Below the pieces are notes generated by a model, which worked only from the letters and a program-made list of their open reading frames with translations, was not told the origin of the DNA and searched no databases. Below, one piece after another: positions 46,413-55,268 of a stretch of 64,000 nt of DNA. The stretch lies in contig NZ_MWLK01000036.1 of assembly GCF_002198715.1 (NCBI RefSeq), positions 62,001 to 126,000 on the forward strand. Reading direction: 5' to 3'. Position numbers and translations under genes: made by a program. This DNA is from Rhodomicrobium sp. R_RK_3. GTDB taxonomy: Bacteria; Pseudomonadota; Alphaproteobacteria; Rhizobiales; Rhodomicrobiaceae. The stretch's first letter is position 1. The number at the start of each line of letters is the position of its first letter.

Positions 46413-49031
46413 ATGACGACTGTACCTCCGACCGATGCGGCCCCCGCCTCCCGGCTCCTCGAGAGCATGGACCGCCTTTGGGCCCAAGCCGTGCATGACG
46501 CCAAGGGGACCGGGCCGAACGATACCAACTTTCATATCTTCCTCGACGACGGCAGCGGCACCGGCCGTCCCGGGCCGATCGGCAAGGGGGACGAGGATCA
46601 GCAGGATCCGATCACGCCGCCGCCGGATTTGAAACCGGAATGGGCTGAGATCACGACCGATAATGACAAGGAACAGGACAAGATTGCGGCCCTCAGCAAG
46701 CCGCTCGAAGTCGAGACGCTGCTCTATTACAACTGGTTTGGCGCTGATCTGGCCAATGTCGACTGGGCGAACCCGCCGGCCAATCTTCCCGAAGACGTCA
46801 AGAACGCCATCAAGTTCGTTCACGACAATCCTGCGCTGTTCAAGGCCATGAGCGATGGCAATGGCCGTATCACCCGCGACTCCATGGTGAAATTCTACCG
46901 CGCGGCCAGGGAAGATATGGATGCCGCACAGAAAGATCTGGCGGAGTGGAAGAAGAAACATCCCAACGCCGATCCGATGGCCGTCGCCTATGCCGAGTCG
47001 CTGGCGATCCTGCGCGCCAATTCGACCCTGATGGGCGGTCAGTTATCCCGCGAGGAGCTGAAGGCATTCGCCGAAAACAATCCCGGCCTCAGCGACAGTC
47101 TGAAGGGCGCGGCCAAGATGTGGTCCGATGCTGGCATGTTCGAGCTTGTCGATCAGGCCGGCCAGTCGCTGGAGACCCATTCTGACGGCCTCGTGAATTC
47201 CGGCAATTTCAGCGCTTATCTCAGAGATGTGGCGCCCGGAAGCGACACCGATCTGATCGAAATTCTGAACGCCGCCGCGATCAACGGCGCCACGGCGGGG
47301 ATCGATACCTCGACGCTGAATGGGGACATTTTCGAGCATCCGGAAAACTATACAGCCGCCCAGAAAGCTGCCGCGCTGCACGAGCTTCAGGAGCAATTGC
47401 TCAAAATGCTCGCCGCCGAAAAGTCCGGCTATCTCGACAATCGCAGTCTCGACGATGCGGGCCTCAATCCGACCACCAAGAAGCTTGCCGCCGAGACTCA
47501 GGCAAAAATCGCAATCCTTCAGGCTGACAAGGACGTCCAGGACTATTTGAAGGACAAGGTGACCACCAACCTTCAAACCATCGTCAATTCAAGCCCCGAC
47601 CTGAAGGCCGCGTTCGACCAGAATTACGCAAATTTCAAAGACGGCAAGACCCTCAACGATCTCCTCAACGCCAAGGACCAGGATGGTAATCCCGTGCCGC
47701 AGCGGGATGCGATCGCGGCATTCATTGCCGAAGCCGCGTTTTACGAGGCGGCATCCGGAAGCGGCGGCAAGCCCGGCCCCACTCTCGACCTGAACGATAT
47801 CGCCAAGAAGTCGGGCCGGTATGATGAGATTGTAAAATATTACAACGACAATATCGTTACCGGCAATGATCTGAAGGCGATCGCGGATCTCGGTCTCCCC
47901 CCCAGTAAGGTCCCGCTGCTTTTCCTGTCCGAGGCCGCAAACTACCAGTCGATTATCGACAGAGCGACGGTCGATGCGTCGAGGGCCGAATTCGATAAGA
48001 ACTATTCCCAGGCGACATCTGAATTTCTGTTCGAAGGGCTCGATCCTCAAACCTTTGCGGCGATGTTCACGACGCCGGATGGCCAGTTCGATGAGGAACG
48101 TGCCAGGGCGGCCGCCGCGGCGGCCGCTAATCTCACGCTGGAGGATGGCAGCACCGATCAAGACGCGATCATCGCCGGCGCTGTCGGAGAGTTGAAAGCG
48201 GCGTGGAATGCCGCGCGCCATGGTTACCAGTCATGGATCGAATATGCCAAGACAGCGGGACCTGCCTGGTTTGGCGCAGAATCCAAAGATGGCGCCTGGA
48301 AGACGGGTTATAATTTCCATAAGGTCGGAGGTTCGCATCTTGCCGCGGCGATCTTTGGCGGCATCTCGCTCGGCGTCACTGCCGGCCTGAAGGGACCCTT
48401 TACGACCGAACAGGTGGTCGGGATGGTCGGCAACGGCGTGTCGGCGCTGGGGCTGATGGGGACGTTCGGCGAAAAATACGCTTCAGCCTTCAATGCGATC
48501 GCGAAGAAGGAAGGTTGGACCGGTTTCAACCACATCAAGGAATTGCCAAAGGGGACAGGACAATTTCTGAACGGCGCCGGCGGCATCGCCGCGGGCGTCG
48601 CGACGATCCTTTTCGGCACCGGTCTGAAGGGCGGCGAACGGGTCAATGCGATCGTCTCCGGAACGCTGTCAACCGTCGTTGGAACGGCCGATCTCTATGA
48701 ATCCGGCATCCTGCTGGCGCAGAAATTTAAGCCTTCATGGCTGCCGAGATATCTCTCGGCGGGCGGCGCAGGCGCGCGATGGGCCGGGTTCATCAATGCC
48801 GGCCTGTCACTCGTGGGAGCCATCGGCACCGTTGCGACGATCATCGCGGATATCGTCATGAGCGTGCAGAAGACTCACGAAATCAGCAAGACCATGACCG
48901 GCGACGCGATCAGCTACCTGCAGAAATACGGCATCGACGGAGGCCCCAAGGACGCTGGCGACAGTCTGATCCCGGATGGGGATGTTCCCGACGGGTGGCG
49001 CCCGCCGCAGGGTTCGCCCGATCCGAAATAG
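46413..49031 (+). CDS. HrpF/NopX/HrpK-family type III secretion translocon-like protein
   Basis: An 872-residue protein without a signal peptide. The first ~450 residues hold imperfect repeats pairing a KFVHDNPALFKAM or LKAFAENNPGLSDSL helix with an EF-hand-like turn (DGNGRITRDSM, HSDGLVNSGNF), and a diagnostic block near residue 300 (GIDTSTLNGDIFEHPENY, then TAAQKAAALHELQEQL). The last ~250 residues carry five hydrophobic segments, e.g. HLAAAIFGGISLGVTAGL and LSLVGAIGTVATIIADIVM. Repeats plus hydrophobic C-terminus is the plan of HrpF (Xanthomonas), NopX (Rhizobium) and HrpK, which insert in the host membrane to pass type III effectors. No hrp/nop apparatus gene is nearby. Base use is a little less GC-biased than in neighbours. 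A tRNA-Thr lies 240 bp after it. Confidence 0.75.
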   Translation: MTTVPPTDAAPASRLLESMDRLWAQAVHDAKGTGPNDTNFHIFLDDGSGTGRPGPIGKGDEDQQDPITPPPDLKPEWAEITTDNDKEQDKIAALSKPLEVETLLYYNWFGADLANVDWANPPANLPEDVKNAIKFVHDNPALFKAMSDGNGRITRDSMVKFYRAAREDMDAAQKDLAEWKKKHPNADPMAVAYAESLAILRANSTLMGGQLSREELKAFAENNPGLSDSLKGAAKMWSDAGMFELVDQAGQSLETHSDGLVNSGNFSAYLRDVAPGSDTDLIEILNAAAINGATAGIDTSTLNGDIFEHPENYTAAQKAAALHELQEQLLKMLAAEKSGYLDNRSLDDAGLNPTTKKLAAETQAKIAILQADKDVQDYLKDKVTTNLQTIVNSSPDLKAAFDQNYANFKDGKTLNDLLNAKDQDGNPVPQRDAIAAFIAEAAFYEAASGSGGKPGPTLDLNDIAKKSGRYDEIVKYYNDNIVTGNDLKAIADLGLPPSKVPLLFLSEAANYQSIIDRATVDASRAEFDKNYSQATSEFLFEGLDPQTFAAMFTTPDGQFDEERARAAAAAAANLTLEDGSTDQDAIIAGAVGELKAAWNAARHGYQSWIEYAKTAGPAWFGAESKDGAWKTGYNFHKVGGSHLAAAIFGGISLGVTAGLKGPFTTEQVVGMVGNGVSALGLMGTFGEKYASAFNAIAKKEGWTGFNHIKELPKGTGQFLNGAGGIAAGVATILFGTGLKGGERVNAIVSGTLSTVVGTADLYESGILLAQKFKPSWLPRYLSAGGAGARWAGFINAGLSLVGAIGTVATIIADIVMSVQKTHEISKTMTGDAISYLQKYGIDGGPKDAGDSLIPDGDVPDGWRPPQGSPDPK

Positions 49032-49270
49032 CCTGGCCGGCAGAGGAGGGGCGAGTGGAGCGCAAGCTATCCCTCTCCCCGCCGGCGGTTGCGCGGGCCG
49101 GCGCGATGCGTCGCGACGTTTCGTAGTCAGGCGAGCGTGGCCAAGACAGTGCGATGAATGGGTGCGATCCTGTCACCTTGGACTTCGAGAGGGCGCTTGG
49201 CGGAGAGCCTGCCGCGCGTGAACGTGTGCGCCCACCTTGGAGCGACATGAGAACATTCTGTGCGGAGCGT

Positions 49271-49345
49271 TGGTGCCGGCTGAGGGATTTGAACCCCCGA
49301 CCTTCGGTTTACAAAACCGCTGCACTACCACTGTGCTAAGCCGGC
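49271..49345 (-). tRNA. tRNA-Thr (anticodon TGT)
   Basis: A complete cloverleaf of 72 nt plus encoded CCA. The acceptor stem GCCGGCT/AGCCGGC has discriminator A; the D arm is GCAC-AGTGGTA-GTGC; the anticodon loop TTTGTAA gives anticodon TGT (ACA codons); the T arm is GGGGG-TTCAAAT-CCCTC. The first anticodon-stem pair is a G-A mismatch. CCA is encoded at 49273-49271. The 3' end points toward the HrpF-like gene. Confidence 0.95.
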
Positions 49346-49459
49346 GAACGGGACAGGCGTCTTCGTGTCTACGGCGGGCATAAGCGGGCCGCATCCCAAG
49401 CACTTTACCTACTTGATCGAGGCCGCGCACGCAATCGTTCACTCCGCATCCGCGCCGCA

Positions 49460-51142
49460 TCAATCCAGCGGCGGATTCAGATATTTATGCACGGCCTGCA
49501 CCACCACCGATCCCTCGCCAACGCCCGAGGCAACCCGTTTCACCGACCCTGCCCGCACGTCGCCGACGGCGAAAATTCCCTGCCGCGAGGTGCCGAAAGG
49601 GGAATCGCCGCCCATGCCGGCATTCTCGCGCGACGCTTCGACGCCGGTGACGACAAAGCCCTTCGAGTCCAGCGCCAGGCAGCCATTCAGCCAATCGGTG
49701 TTCGGGGCGGCGCCGATCATCACGAAAAGGTTGCGGATCGGCTTCGTCTCGCTCGCGCCGGTCGCGCGGTTGGTCCAGGCCACCCGCTCCAGCGTCCGCT
49801 CGCCCTCGAGCCCGGTGATCTCGGTTTCCGTCAAAAGCTGGATACGGGGCGTCGCCTCGATCCGTTGCACCAGATAATCGGACATGGTCGCCGCCAGCCC
49901 CTTGGCGCGCACCAGCATGTAGACTTTCGCCGTGGTCCGGGACAGGTACATCGCGGCCTGACCGGCGGAATTGCCGCCGCCGACGACGATGATCTCCTCA
50001 TTGGCGCAGAGTTGAGCCTCCATGGCGGTCGCCGCATAGTGGATGCCCTGGCCCTCGTATTTCTCGTAATTCTCGACATCGAGGCCGCGATAGCGCGCGC
50101 CGGTGGCGATGATGATGGCGCGGGCGGCCACCTGGCCGGAGCCTTCGAGGCTGACGCGGTAGGGGCTCGTATCGCAGTCGAGCCTGACCGCCGGGCGCGA
50201 AATCGCCAGCCGGGCGCCGAATTTCTGCGCCTGCACCTGGGCGCGGCCGGCGAGTGCCTGCCCCGAAATGCCGGTCGGGAAGCCGAGATAGTTCTCGATC
50301 TTCGAACTCGTGCCCGCCTGGCCGCCCGGCGCGAGCGCTTCGATCACCAGCGTCGACAGCCCTTCCGAAGCGCCATAGACCGCGGCGGCGAGACCGGCCG
50401 GTCCCGCGCCGACGACCAGCAGGTCGTAGACCTTGCCCTCTTCGAACGCCTCGGTCAGGCCGAGCGCGTCGGCAAGCTCAGAATTGGAGGGATTGCGCAA
50501 CAGGCGGTGGCCGGGATAGACGACGACCGGAAGCTCGTCGAGCGTCAGGTGGAAGCATTCGAGGAAGCCGCGCGCGTCCTCGTCCTTTTCGGTGTCGATG
50601 AGCCGGTGCGGATAGCCGTTGCGCATCAGGAAGCGCTCGATCCGCAGCGTGTCGCCGCCGTGGCCAGGGCCGAGCACGGAGACGCCGGTCTGGCCATAGC
50701 GGATCAGCGCCACGCGGCGCAGGATATAGGCGCGCATGATGATTTCGGCGATATCGGGCTCGGCCGTCACCATGCGCCGGAAATCGGGGCGCTTGATGCG
50801 CACCACCCGGCTGTTCTTGGCGGTGCGGGCGCTGACCAGGATTTCGCGCTCGTTGAACAGGTCGAGTTCGCCGGTGAACTGGCCGGCGCGATGCACGACG
50901 ATCACGATCGGCCGGTCTTCCTCGTCCTCGCTGGTGATTTCGATGGCGCCCTCCAGCACCAGGAAGAAATCCACCCCGCGCTGGCCGCGCTCGTATAGCG
51001 TCTGGCCCTTCGGGACCTCCTCCTCGGTGCCGAACTTCGCGACGCGCGCGATCATTTCCGCGCTGAGCTTGGGAAAGGTCTGCGCCTCGCGCTGCATCGG
51101 GTCGGACGGGTCTTTCGCATTATCCGCCGGCAATAGGCTCAT
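49460..51142 (-). CDS. Cyclic-nucleotide-binding domain fused to a thioredoxin-reductase-like FAD oxidoreductase without CxxC
   Basis: A 560-residue protein. Residues about 25-150 are a cNMP-binding domain (VPKGQTLYERGQRGVDFFLVLEG, then FTGELDLFNEREILVSARTAKN with the cradle Glu). From about 235 a thioredoxin-reductase-like FAD/NADPH enzyme follows: VVGAGPAGLAAAVYGASEG, GGQAGTSSKIENYLGFP, NADPH-binding VVGGGNSAGQAAMYLS and GIFAVGDVRAGSVKRVA. At the redox-active site where thioredoxin reductases have CxxC the sequence reads HYAATAM (codons at 50021-50042), so it cannot reduce thioredoxin by dithiol exchange. ATG 51142 has AAGGA eight bases upstream; an in-frame ATG at 51211 is less likely. A cyclic nucleotide may gate an NADPH oxidase or ferredoxin-reductase-like activity; this is inference. 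Monocistronic. Confidence 0.88.
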   Translation of the reverse strand: MSLLPADNAKDPSDPMQREAQTFPKLSAEMIARVAKFGTEEEVPKGQTLYERGQRGVDFFLVLEGAIEITSEDEEDRPIVIVVHRAGQFTGELDLFNEREILVSARTAKNSRVVRIKRPDFRRMVTAEPDIAEIIMRAYILRRVALIRYGQTGVSVLGPGHGGDTLRIERFLMRNGYPHRLIDTEKDEDARGFLECFHLTLDELPVVVYPGHRLLRNPSNSELADALGLTEAFEEGKVYDLLVVGAGPAGLAAAVYGASEGLSTLVIEALAPGGQAGTSSKIENYLGFPTGISGQALAGRAQVQAQKFGARLAISRPAVRLDCDTSPYRVSLEGSGQVAARAIIIATGARYRGLDVENYEKYEGQGIHYAATAMEAQLCANEEIIVVGGGNSAGQAAMYLSRTTAKVYMLVRAKGLAATMSDYLVQRIEATPRIQLLTETEITGLEGERTLERVAWTNRATGASETKPIRNLFVMIGAAPNTDWLNGCLALDSKGFVVTGVEASRENAGMGGDSPFGTSRQGIFAVGDVRAGSVKRVASGVGEGSVVVQAVHKYLNPPLD

Positions 51143-51279
51143 GAGATCGTCCTTGCTGGTGTGGGTGGAAAGCTCGCGCCGAGCGTCATGGCTCGACTCT
51201 AGGCAAGGCATATTGTCCGCGCAAGCCCTTCGCGGCTTGCACGATCGTGAGGCGTCTTGCCGGTTCGGTCGTCCGCCCG

Positions 51280-51687
51280 CTAAGCCGCCGGCGCCGCGTT
51301 GTAGACGTCGTCGGTGACGCGCTCCAGCCAGACCGCCTGCTCGCCGTCGAGCGATTCCTGGATCGCCAGATGCACCATGGCATGGCCGGGCGCGGCGCCG
51401 TGCCAGTGCTTTTCGCCGGGCGAGATCCAGACCGTGTCGCCGGGCAGGATCTCGCGCAGAGGCCCGCCTTCGGCCTGGACGCGGCCGACGCCGCTCAGCA
51501 CATGCAAGGTCTGGCCGAGCGGGTGGGTGTGCCAGTTGGTGCGCGCGCCAGGCTCGAAGCTTACGCGCAGGGCGCGCACGCGGGCCGGCGCCGGCGCTTC
51601 GTTGATGACATCCTGGAAGACGGTGCCTGTGAAATAATCCGGGCTGGCGCGGCGGGTCGGGCTGCTGGCGGCGTTGCGGACGTCCAT
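51280..51687 (-). CDS. Cupin-domain protein
   Basis: A 135-residue single-cupin protein. Motif 1 is FEPGARTNWHTHPLGQTLHVLSG, supplying two His and one Glu-like position as metal ligands (Gln-Thr-Leu-His in place of the usual Glu), and motif 2 is PGDTVWISPGEKHWHGAAPGH. It is annotated generically as a cupin in related genomes; some members belong to quinol or carboxymuconolactone-type enzymes. It lies 61 bp after the membrane protein gene on the same strand as the ssu genes. Function is unknown. Confidence 0.88.
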   Translation of the reverse strand: MDVRNAASSPTRRASPDYFTGTVFQDVINEAPAPARVRALRVSFEPGARTNWHTHPLGQTLHVLSGVGRVQAEGGPLREILPGDTVWISPGEKHWHGAAPGHAMVHLAIQESLDGEQAVWLERVTDDVYNAAPAA

Positions 51688-51748
51688 GGAGAACCTCTGG
51701 GGGATGGTGGGGCTACCGCTTTTCTACACCGAACGCGCGGTGGCCGCA

Positions 51749-52228
51749 TTAGCGGCGGATGAGCGCCCGGTAGATCAGGGCGGCCCCAAAACCCCAAATG
51801 CCGTTTAGCAGCGTACCGGCGACGAGGCGGGTGATATTGCCATCGGCGAGCAGCGGCAGGTCCTTCAGCCAGGGAACCAGCGTGAAGGCAATCAGGCTGG
51901 GAAAGATCGCGCCGAACAGGAAGGACCAGAGCCAATAGGCGGCGCCGCGCGGGAATCCGGTTTGAACGAAGGCGAAGACGATGCCCCAGACGCCGGCCCA
52001 GAACGCCGTCGAGACCAGTTGCGGCACGCCTGTCACTGCCGCCGGGGTCACGGAATAGGCGGGGATGGAGAGCAGGCCGAGAAGATCGGCGAGATAGACC
52101 GCACCCTGATGGAAGACGAGAAAGGCGAGAGCACCCGCGATAAATCCCGTAACGATCCTGGCAATGGCGCTGCTGGGCGGAGCACTGTAGCCGGCGCCCG
52201 TCGGCGCCGTGCGGAGGGTCTGGCTCAT
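51749..52228 (-). CDS. Conserved membrane protein of unknown function
   Basis: A 159-residue protein with four likely membrane helices (ARIVTGFIAGALAFLVFHQG, QLVSTAFWAGVWGIVFAFVQ, YWLWSFLFGAIFPSLIAFTLV and AGTLLNGIWGFGAALIY). The N-terminal 20 residues are hydrophilic. I do not recognise a named family. It follows ssuB after 26 bp on the same strand, so it may be co-transcribed with the sulfonate genes, though a functional tie is not shown. Confidence 0.8.
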   Translation of the reverse strand: MSQTLRTAPTGAGYSAPPSSAIARIVTGFIAGALAFLVFHQGAVYLADLLGLLSIPAYSVTPAAVTGVPQLVSTAFWAGVWGIVFAFVQTGFPRGAAYWLWSFLFGAIFPSLIAFTLVPWLKDLPLLADGNITRLVAGTLLNGIWGFGAALIYRALIRR

Positions 52229-52254
52229 GGCCGGTGTCCTTTTCGAAACGCTGC

Positions 52255-53094
52255 TCAGACCTCCTTCAAGATCGCGGCCTGGAGGCGGGCGGCTGCCGGG
52301 TCGGCATGTTCGCGGCGCGGGCGCGGCAGGTCGACCGGAATGTCGAGCGCGATCTTGCCGTCTCTCAGTACCACAGCCCTATCGGCCAGGGCCACCGCCT
52401 CGGCCACGTCATGGGTGATGAGCAGTGTGCTGAAACGATGTGTACCCCAGATCCGTTCCAGGAGCTGGTGCATTTCCACCCGCGTCAAAGCGTCCAGCGC
52501 GCCGAAGGGCTCGTCGAGCAATAAGACGCCCGGGCGGCTGACCAGCGCGCGCGCCAGGGCCACGCGCTGCCGCTGGCCGCCGGAGAGCACGGCAGGCCAG
52601 TCGGTTTCGCGCCCGCCGAGGCCGACATCGGCGAGGGCGCGGGCGGCTTCCTGTTTCCAGCCCGGCTGGCGGGCGATGCCGACATTGCCGATCACCGTCT
52701 GCCAGGGCAGGAGGCGGGCATCCTGAAACAGCAGCCGCACTTCGGGGCGCAGGCCGGTGACTGGCTTGCCGTCGATGGTGATGCTCCCGGCGCTCGGCGC
52801 ATCGAGCCCGGCGAGGAGGCGCATGATGGTGGTCTTGCCGCCCCCCGAGCGTCCGACGATGGCGAGGAACTGGCCCGCCGGGATGTCGAGATCGAGCGCT
52901 TCCAAAACCCGCCGCTCGCCGAAGGATTTCGCCACGCCGCGCAGCGAGACCAGCAAGCCGCCGACCTGACGCGCCGGCGCTGCCGGAGCCTGGGCCGGGG
53001 CATGCGTCTCATACAGATCGGTGATGTCGACGCCCTCGAACAGGCGCGATTCGGCATCGGCGTGAAGGCGGCGGGCGCGGATTTCGCCGGTCAT
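52255..53094 (-). CDS. ssuB: Sulfonate ABC transporter ATP-binding protein, SsuB-like
   Basis: A 279-residue ATPase with Walker A VGRSGGGKTT, signature LSGGQRQRVALARAL, Walker B GVLLLDEPFGALD and the switch His of LLITHDVAEAVALAD. The Q-loop reads FQDARLLPW, the hallmark of the SsuB/TauB/NrtD-like group. The N-terminal ~45 residues are an extra, low-complexity stretch. ATG 53094 overlaps the ssuC stop by four bases. Expected to power sulfonate import through SsuC. Confidence 0.9.
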   Translation of the reverse strand: MTGEIRARRLHADAESRLFEGVDITDLYETHAPAQAPAAPARQVGGLLVSLRGVAKSFGERRVLEALDLDIPAGQFLAIVGRSGGGKTTIMRLLAGLDAPSAGSITIDGKPVTGLRPEVRLLFQDARLLPWQTVIGNVGIARQPGWKQEAARALADVGLGGRETDWPAVLSGGQRQRVALARALVSRPGVLLLDEPFGALDALTRVEMHQLLERIWGTHRFSTLLITHDVAEAVALADRAVVLRDGKIALDIPVDLPRPRREHADPAAARLQAAILKEV

Positions 53095-53879
53095 TGGCGG
53101 ACCTCGGCGGATTGATAGGCCGGGTGCCAGGATAGCGCGCGGCGTTCCAGCGCGCGGGTCAGCACATCGGCGAATTTGCCGAGCAGCGCGTAGATGATGA
53201 TGCCGAGCAGCACGACGTCGGTCTGCAGGAATTCGCGGGCGTTCATGGTCATGTAGCCGATGCCGGACGAGGCCGAGATGGTTTCGGCGACGATCAGCGT
53301 CAGCCACATGATGCCGAGCGAGAAGCGCAAGCCGACCAGCACCGAGGGCAGCGCGCCGGGCAGGATCACCCGCCGGAACAGCGCCCAGTTCGACAGGCCG
53401 TAGACCCTCGCCATCTCGATCAGACCGGCATCGACGGTGCGGATGCCGTGGAAGGTGTTGAGGTAGATCGGGAAGGCGACGCCGATGGCGACCAGGAAGA
53501 TTTTCGCCGTCTCGTCGATGCCGAACCACAGAATGACCAGCGGGATGATCGCCAGATGCGGCACGTTGCGCAGCATCTGCAGCGAAGAGTCGAGGAGGGT
53601 TTCGGCGGGTTTCGAGACGCCGTTCAGCACGCCGAGCAGGAAGCCGATGGTGCCGCCGATCAGCAAGCCTTCGAAGGCGCGCCAGGCGCTGATCGCCATA
53701 TGGTGGAAGAGCAGCCCGCTCTTGGCGTTATCCCAGAAGGCGATGGCAACCGCGCTCGGCGCGGGCAGCAGGCGCGGCGTAATCAGCCCGAATTGCGCGG
53801 CGGCTTCCCAGACGATCAGCACCGCCACCGGGAAGGCCCAGGGCGCGAGGGTTCGGCCGATGGACCGCGTGACGCTCAC
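53091..53879 (-). CDS. ssuC: Sulfonate ABC transporter permease, SsuC
   Basis: A 262-residue permease with six helices of the BPD_transp_1 fold; the EAA-type loop that contacts the ATPase is [29 protein letters not shown]. It overlaps ssuD upstream and ssuB downstream by four bases each (ATGA). Order ssuD-ssuC-ssuB on one strand is the compact core of the sulfonate locus; a binding protein is not in this transcription unit. Confidence 0.92.
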   Translation of the reverse strand: MSVTRSIGRTLAPWAFPVAVLIVWEAAAQFGLITPRLLPAPSAVAIAFWDNAKSGLLFHHMAISAWRAFEGLLIGGTIGFLLGVLNGVSKPAETLLDSSLQMLRNVPHLAIIPLVILWFGIDETAKIFLVAIGVAFPIYLNTFHGIRTVDAGLIEMARVYGLSNWALFRRVILPGALPSVLVGLRFSLGIMWLTLIVAETISASSGIGYMTMNAREFLQTDVVLLGIIIYALLGKFADVLTRALERRALSWHPAYQSAEVRQ

Positions 53880-55051
53880 GATTGCGCCCTCGCCTTTTCC
53901 TCCGGCCGGTAGTCATTGGCGATGGTCTCGCCGAATGGGCCGGTATTGACGGACGCCGCATCGCGTCGCTTGCCATGCGCCAGCGGCAGGAGCGGAAACA
54001 CCAGTTCGGCGAAGCGGTAGGCTTCCTCCAGATGCGGATAGCCGGAGAGAATGAAGCTGTCGATGCCGAGCGCCATATATTCCTTGATACGCGCCGCGAC
54101 CGTCTGCGGATCGCCGACCAGCGCCGTGCCCGCGCCCCCCCGCACCAGCCCGACGCCCGCCCAAAGGTTCGGACTGATTTCGAGCTTGTCGCGCCGCCCG
54201 CCATGCAGGGCCTGCATCCGCTGCTGGCCGACCGAATCCATGCGGTTGAAGATCGCCTGCGCCTGTTCGATGGTCTTGTCGTCGAGGTGCTTGATGAGAG
54301 CGTTCGCCGCCGCCCAAGCCTCGGCATTGGTCTCGCGCACGATCACGTGCAGGCGGATGCCATAGCTGAACCTGCGGCCCTTCGCCTTCGCCGCCGCGTC
54401 GGCGACAGCCAGCTTCTCGGCGACCTGCGCGGGCGGCTCGCCCCACGTCAGATATTTATCGACGGTCTCCGCCGCGACATCCATGCCAGCGCCGGACGAG
54501 CCGCCGAAATAGAGCGGGGGATGCGGCGTCTGTACCGGCTTGAACAGCAGGCGGCCATCCTCGATGCGGATGTGCTTGCCGGTGAAATTCACGGTCTCGC
54601 CGGCCAGCAGCGCCTTATAGACGGTGAGGAATTCATGGGTGACGGCATAGCGCTCGTCGTGAGGCAGGAAGACGCCGTCACCCTTGTTCTCGACCGGATC
54701 GCCCCCCGTGACGACATTGATCAAAAGCCGTCCATCAGAGATCCGGTCGAGAGTTGCCGTCATCCGTGCGGCGACCGAAGGAGATAACAATCCCGGGCGG
54801 ATGGCGACAAGGTAGCGAAGCTGGCTGGTCAGCGGCGCCAGGGAGGAAGCCACCACCCAGCTATCTTCGCAGGAGCGCCCTGTCGGCAACAGGACGCCGT
54901 AGTAACCCAGATCGTCGGCAGCCTGCGCGATCTGCCTCAGATAGTTGAAGCTGACATCGCGTCCACCGGTCGAGGTGCCGAGATAGCGGCCGTCGCCATG
55001 CGTCGGGAGAAACCAGAGGACGTTCGCTTCATGCGCTGCCGGTATGGTCAT
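53876..55051 (-). CDS. ssuD: FMNH2-dependent alkanesulfonate monooxygenase, SsuD
   Basis: A 391-residue luciferase-like TIM-barrel monooxygenase; E. coli SsuD is 381. SsuD blocks are [37 protein letters not shown] with the conserved Cys and His-containing loop, [19 protein letters not shown] and the [25 protein letters not shown] segment that binds flavin. It releases sulfite from alkanesulfonates using reduced FMN from a partner reductase (SsuE), which is not visible here. ATG 55051 heads the minus-strand operon. The divergent binding-protein gene begins at 55269. Confidence 0.95.
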   Translation of the reverse strand: MTIPAAHEANVLWFLPTHGDGRYLGTSTGGRDVSFNYLRQIAQAADDLGYYGVLLPTGRSCEDSWVVASSLAPLTSQLRYLVAIRPGLLSPSVAARMTATLDRISDGRLLINVVTGGDPVENKGDGVFLPHDERYAVTHEFLTVYKALLAGETVNFTGKHIRIEDGRLLFKPVQTPHPPLYFGGSSGAGMDVAAETVDKYLTWGEPPAQVAEKLAVADAAAKAKGRRFSYGIRLHVIVRETNAEAWAAANALIKHLDDKTIEQAQAIFNRMDSVGQQRMQALHGGRRDKLEISPNLWAGVGLVRGGAGTALVGDPQTVAARIKEYMALGIDSFILSGYPHLEEAYRFAELVFPLLPLAHGKRRDAASVNTGPFGETIANDYRPEEKARAQS

Positions 55052-55127
55052 TAGGAGCTTGCCTTCTCAATGGCACGAGTATTTCGAGGGTAGGTCTTGG
55101 CCTCGGCGGGACAAACCAAAAAGATCA

Positions 55128-55178
55128 GATAAGCTTATTCCCCCGGCTTTGCCCATTGCCGCTTCCGCTGATAAGCTT
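55128..55178. promoter_or_regulatory. Two GATAAGCTT direct repeats in the divergent ssu intergenic region
   Basis: GATAAGCTT occurs at 55128-55136 and 55170-55178, 42 bp apart, four helical turns on the same DNA face. The first copy is extended to the ten-base palindrome ATAAGCTTAT. Both lie between the divergent start codons at 55051 and 55269, where a sulfur-control regulator would act. The regulator is unknown. Confidence 0.35.
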
Positions 55179-55268
55179 TCCATATTTTCTTCGTTCGCCC
55201 GGCCCCCGCGCCGGGCCGATACTGCCGCGCTGGCCGCTCAGGCCAGAACGCCGCGAAGGAGCACCCGC

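Noticed and set aside
49271-49345. tRNA-Thr as attachment site of an integrated island
   Set aside because: No integrase gene is present and I found no copy of the tRNA 3' end at the far side of the HrpF-like gene, so the island idea stays a hypothesis.
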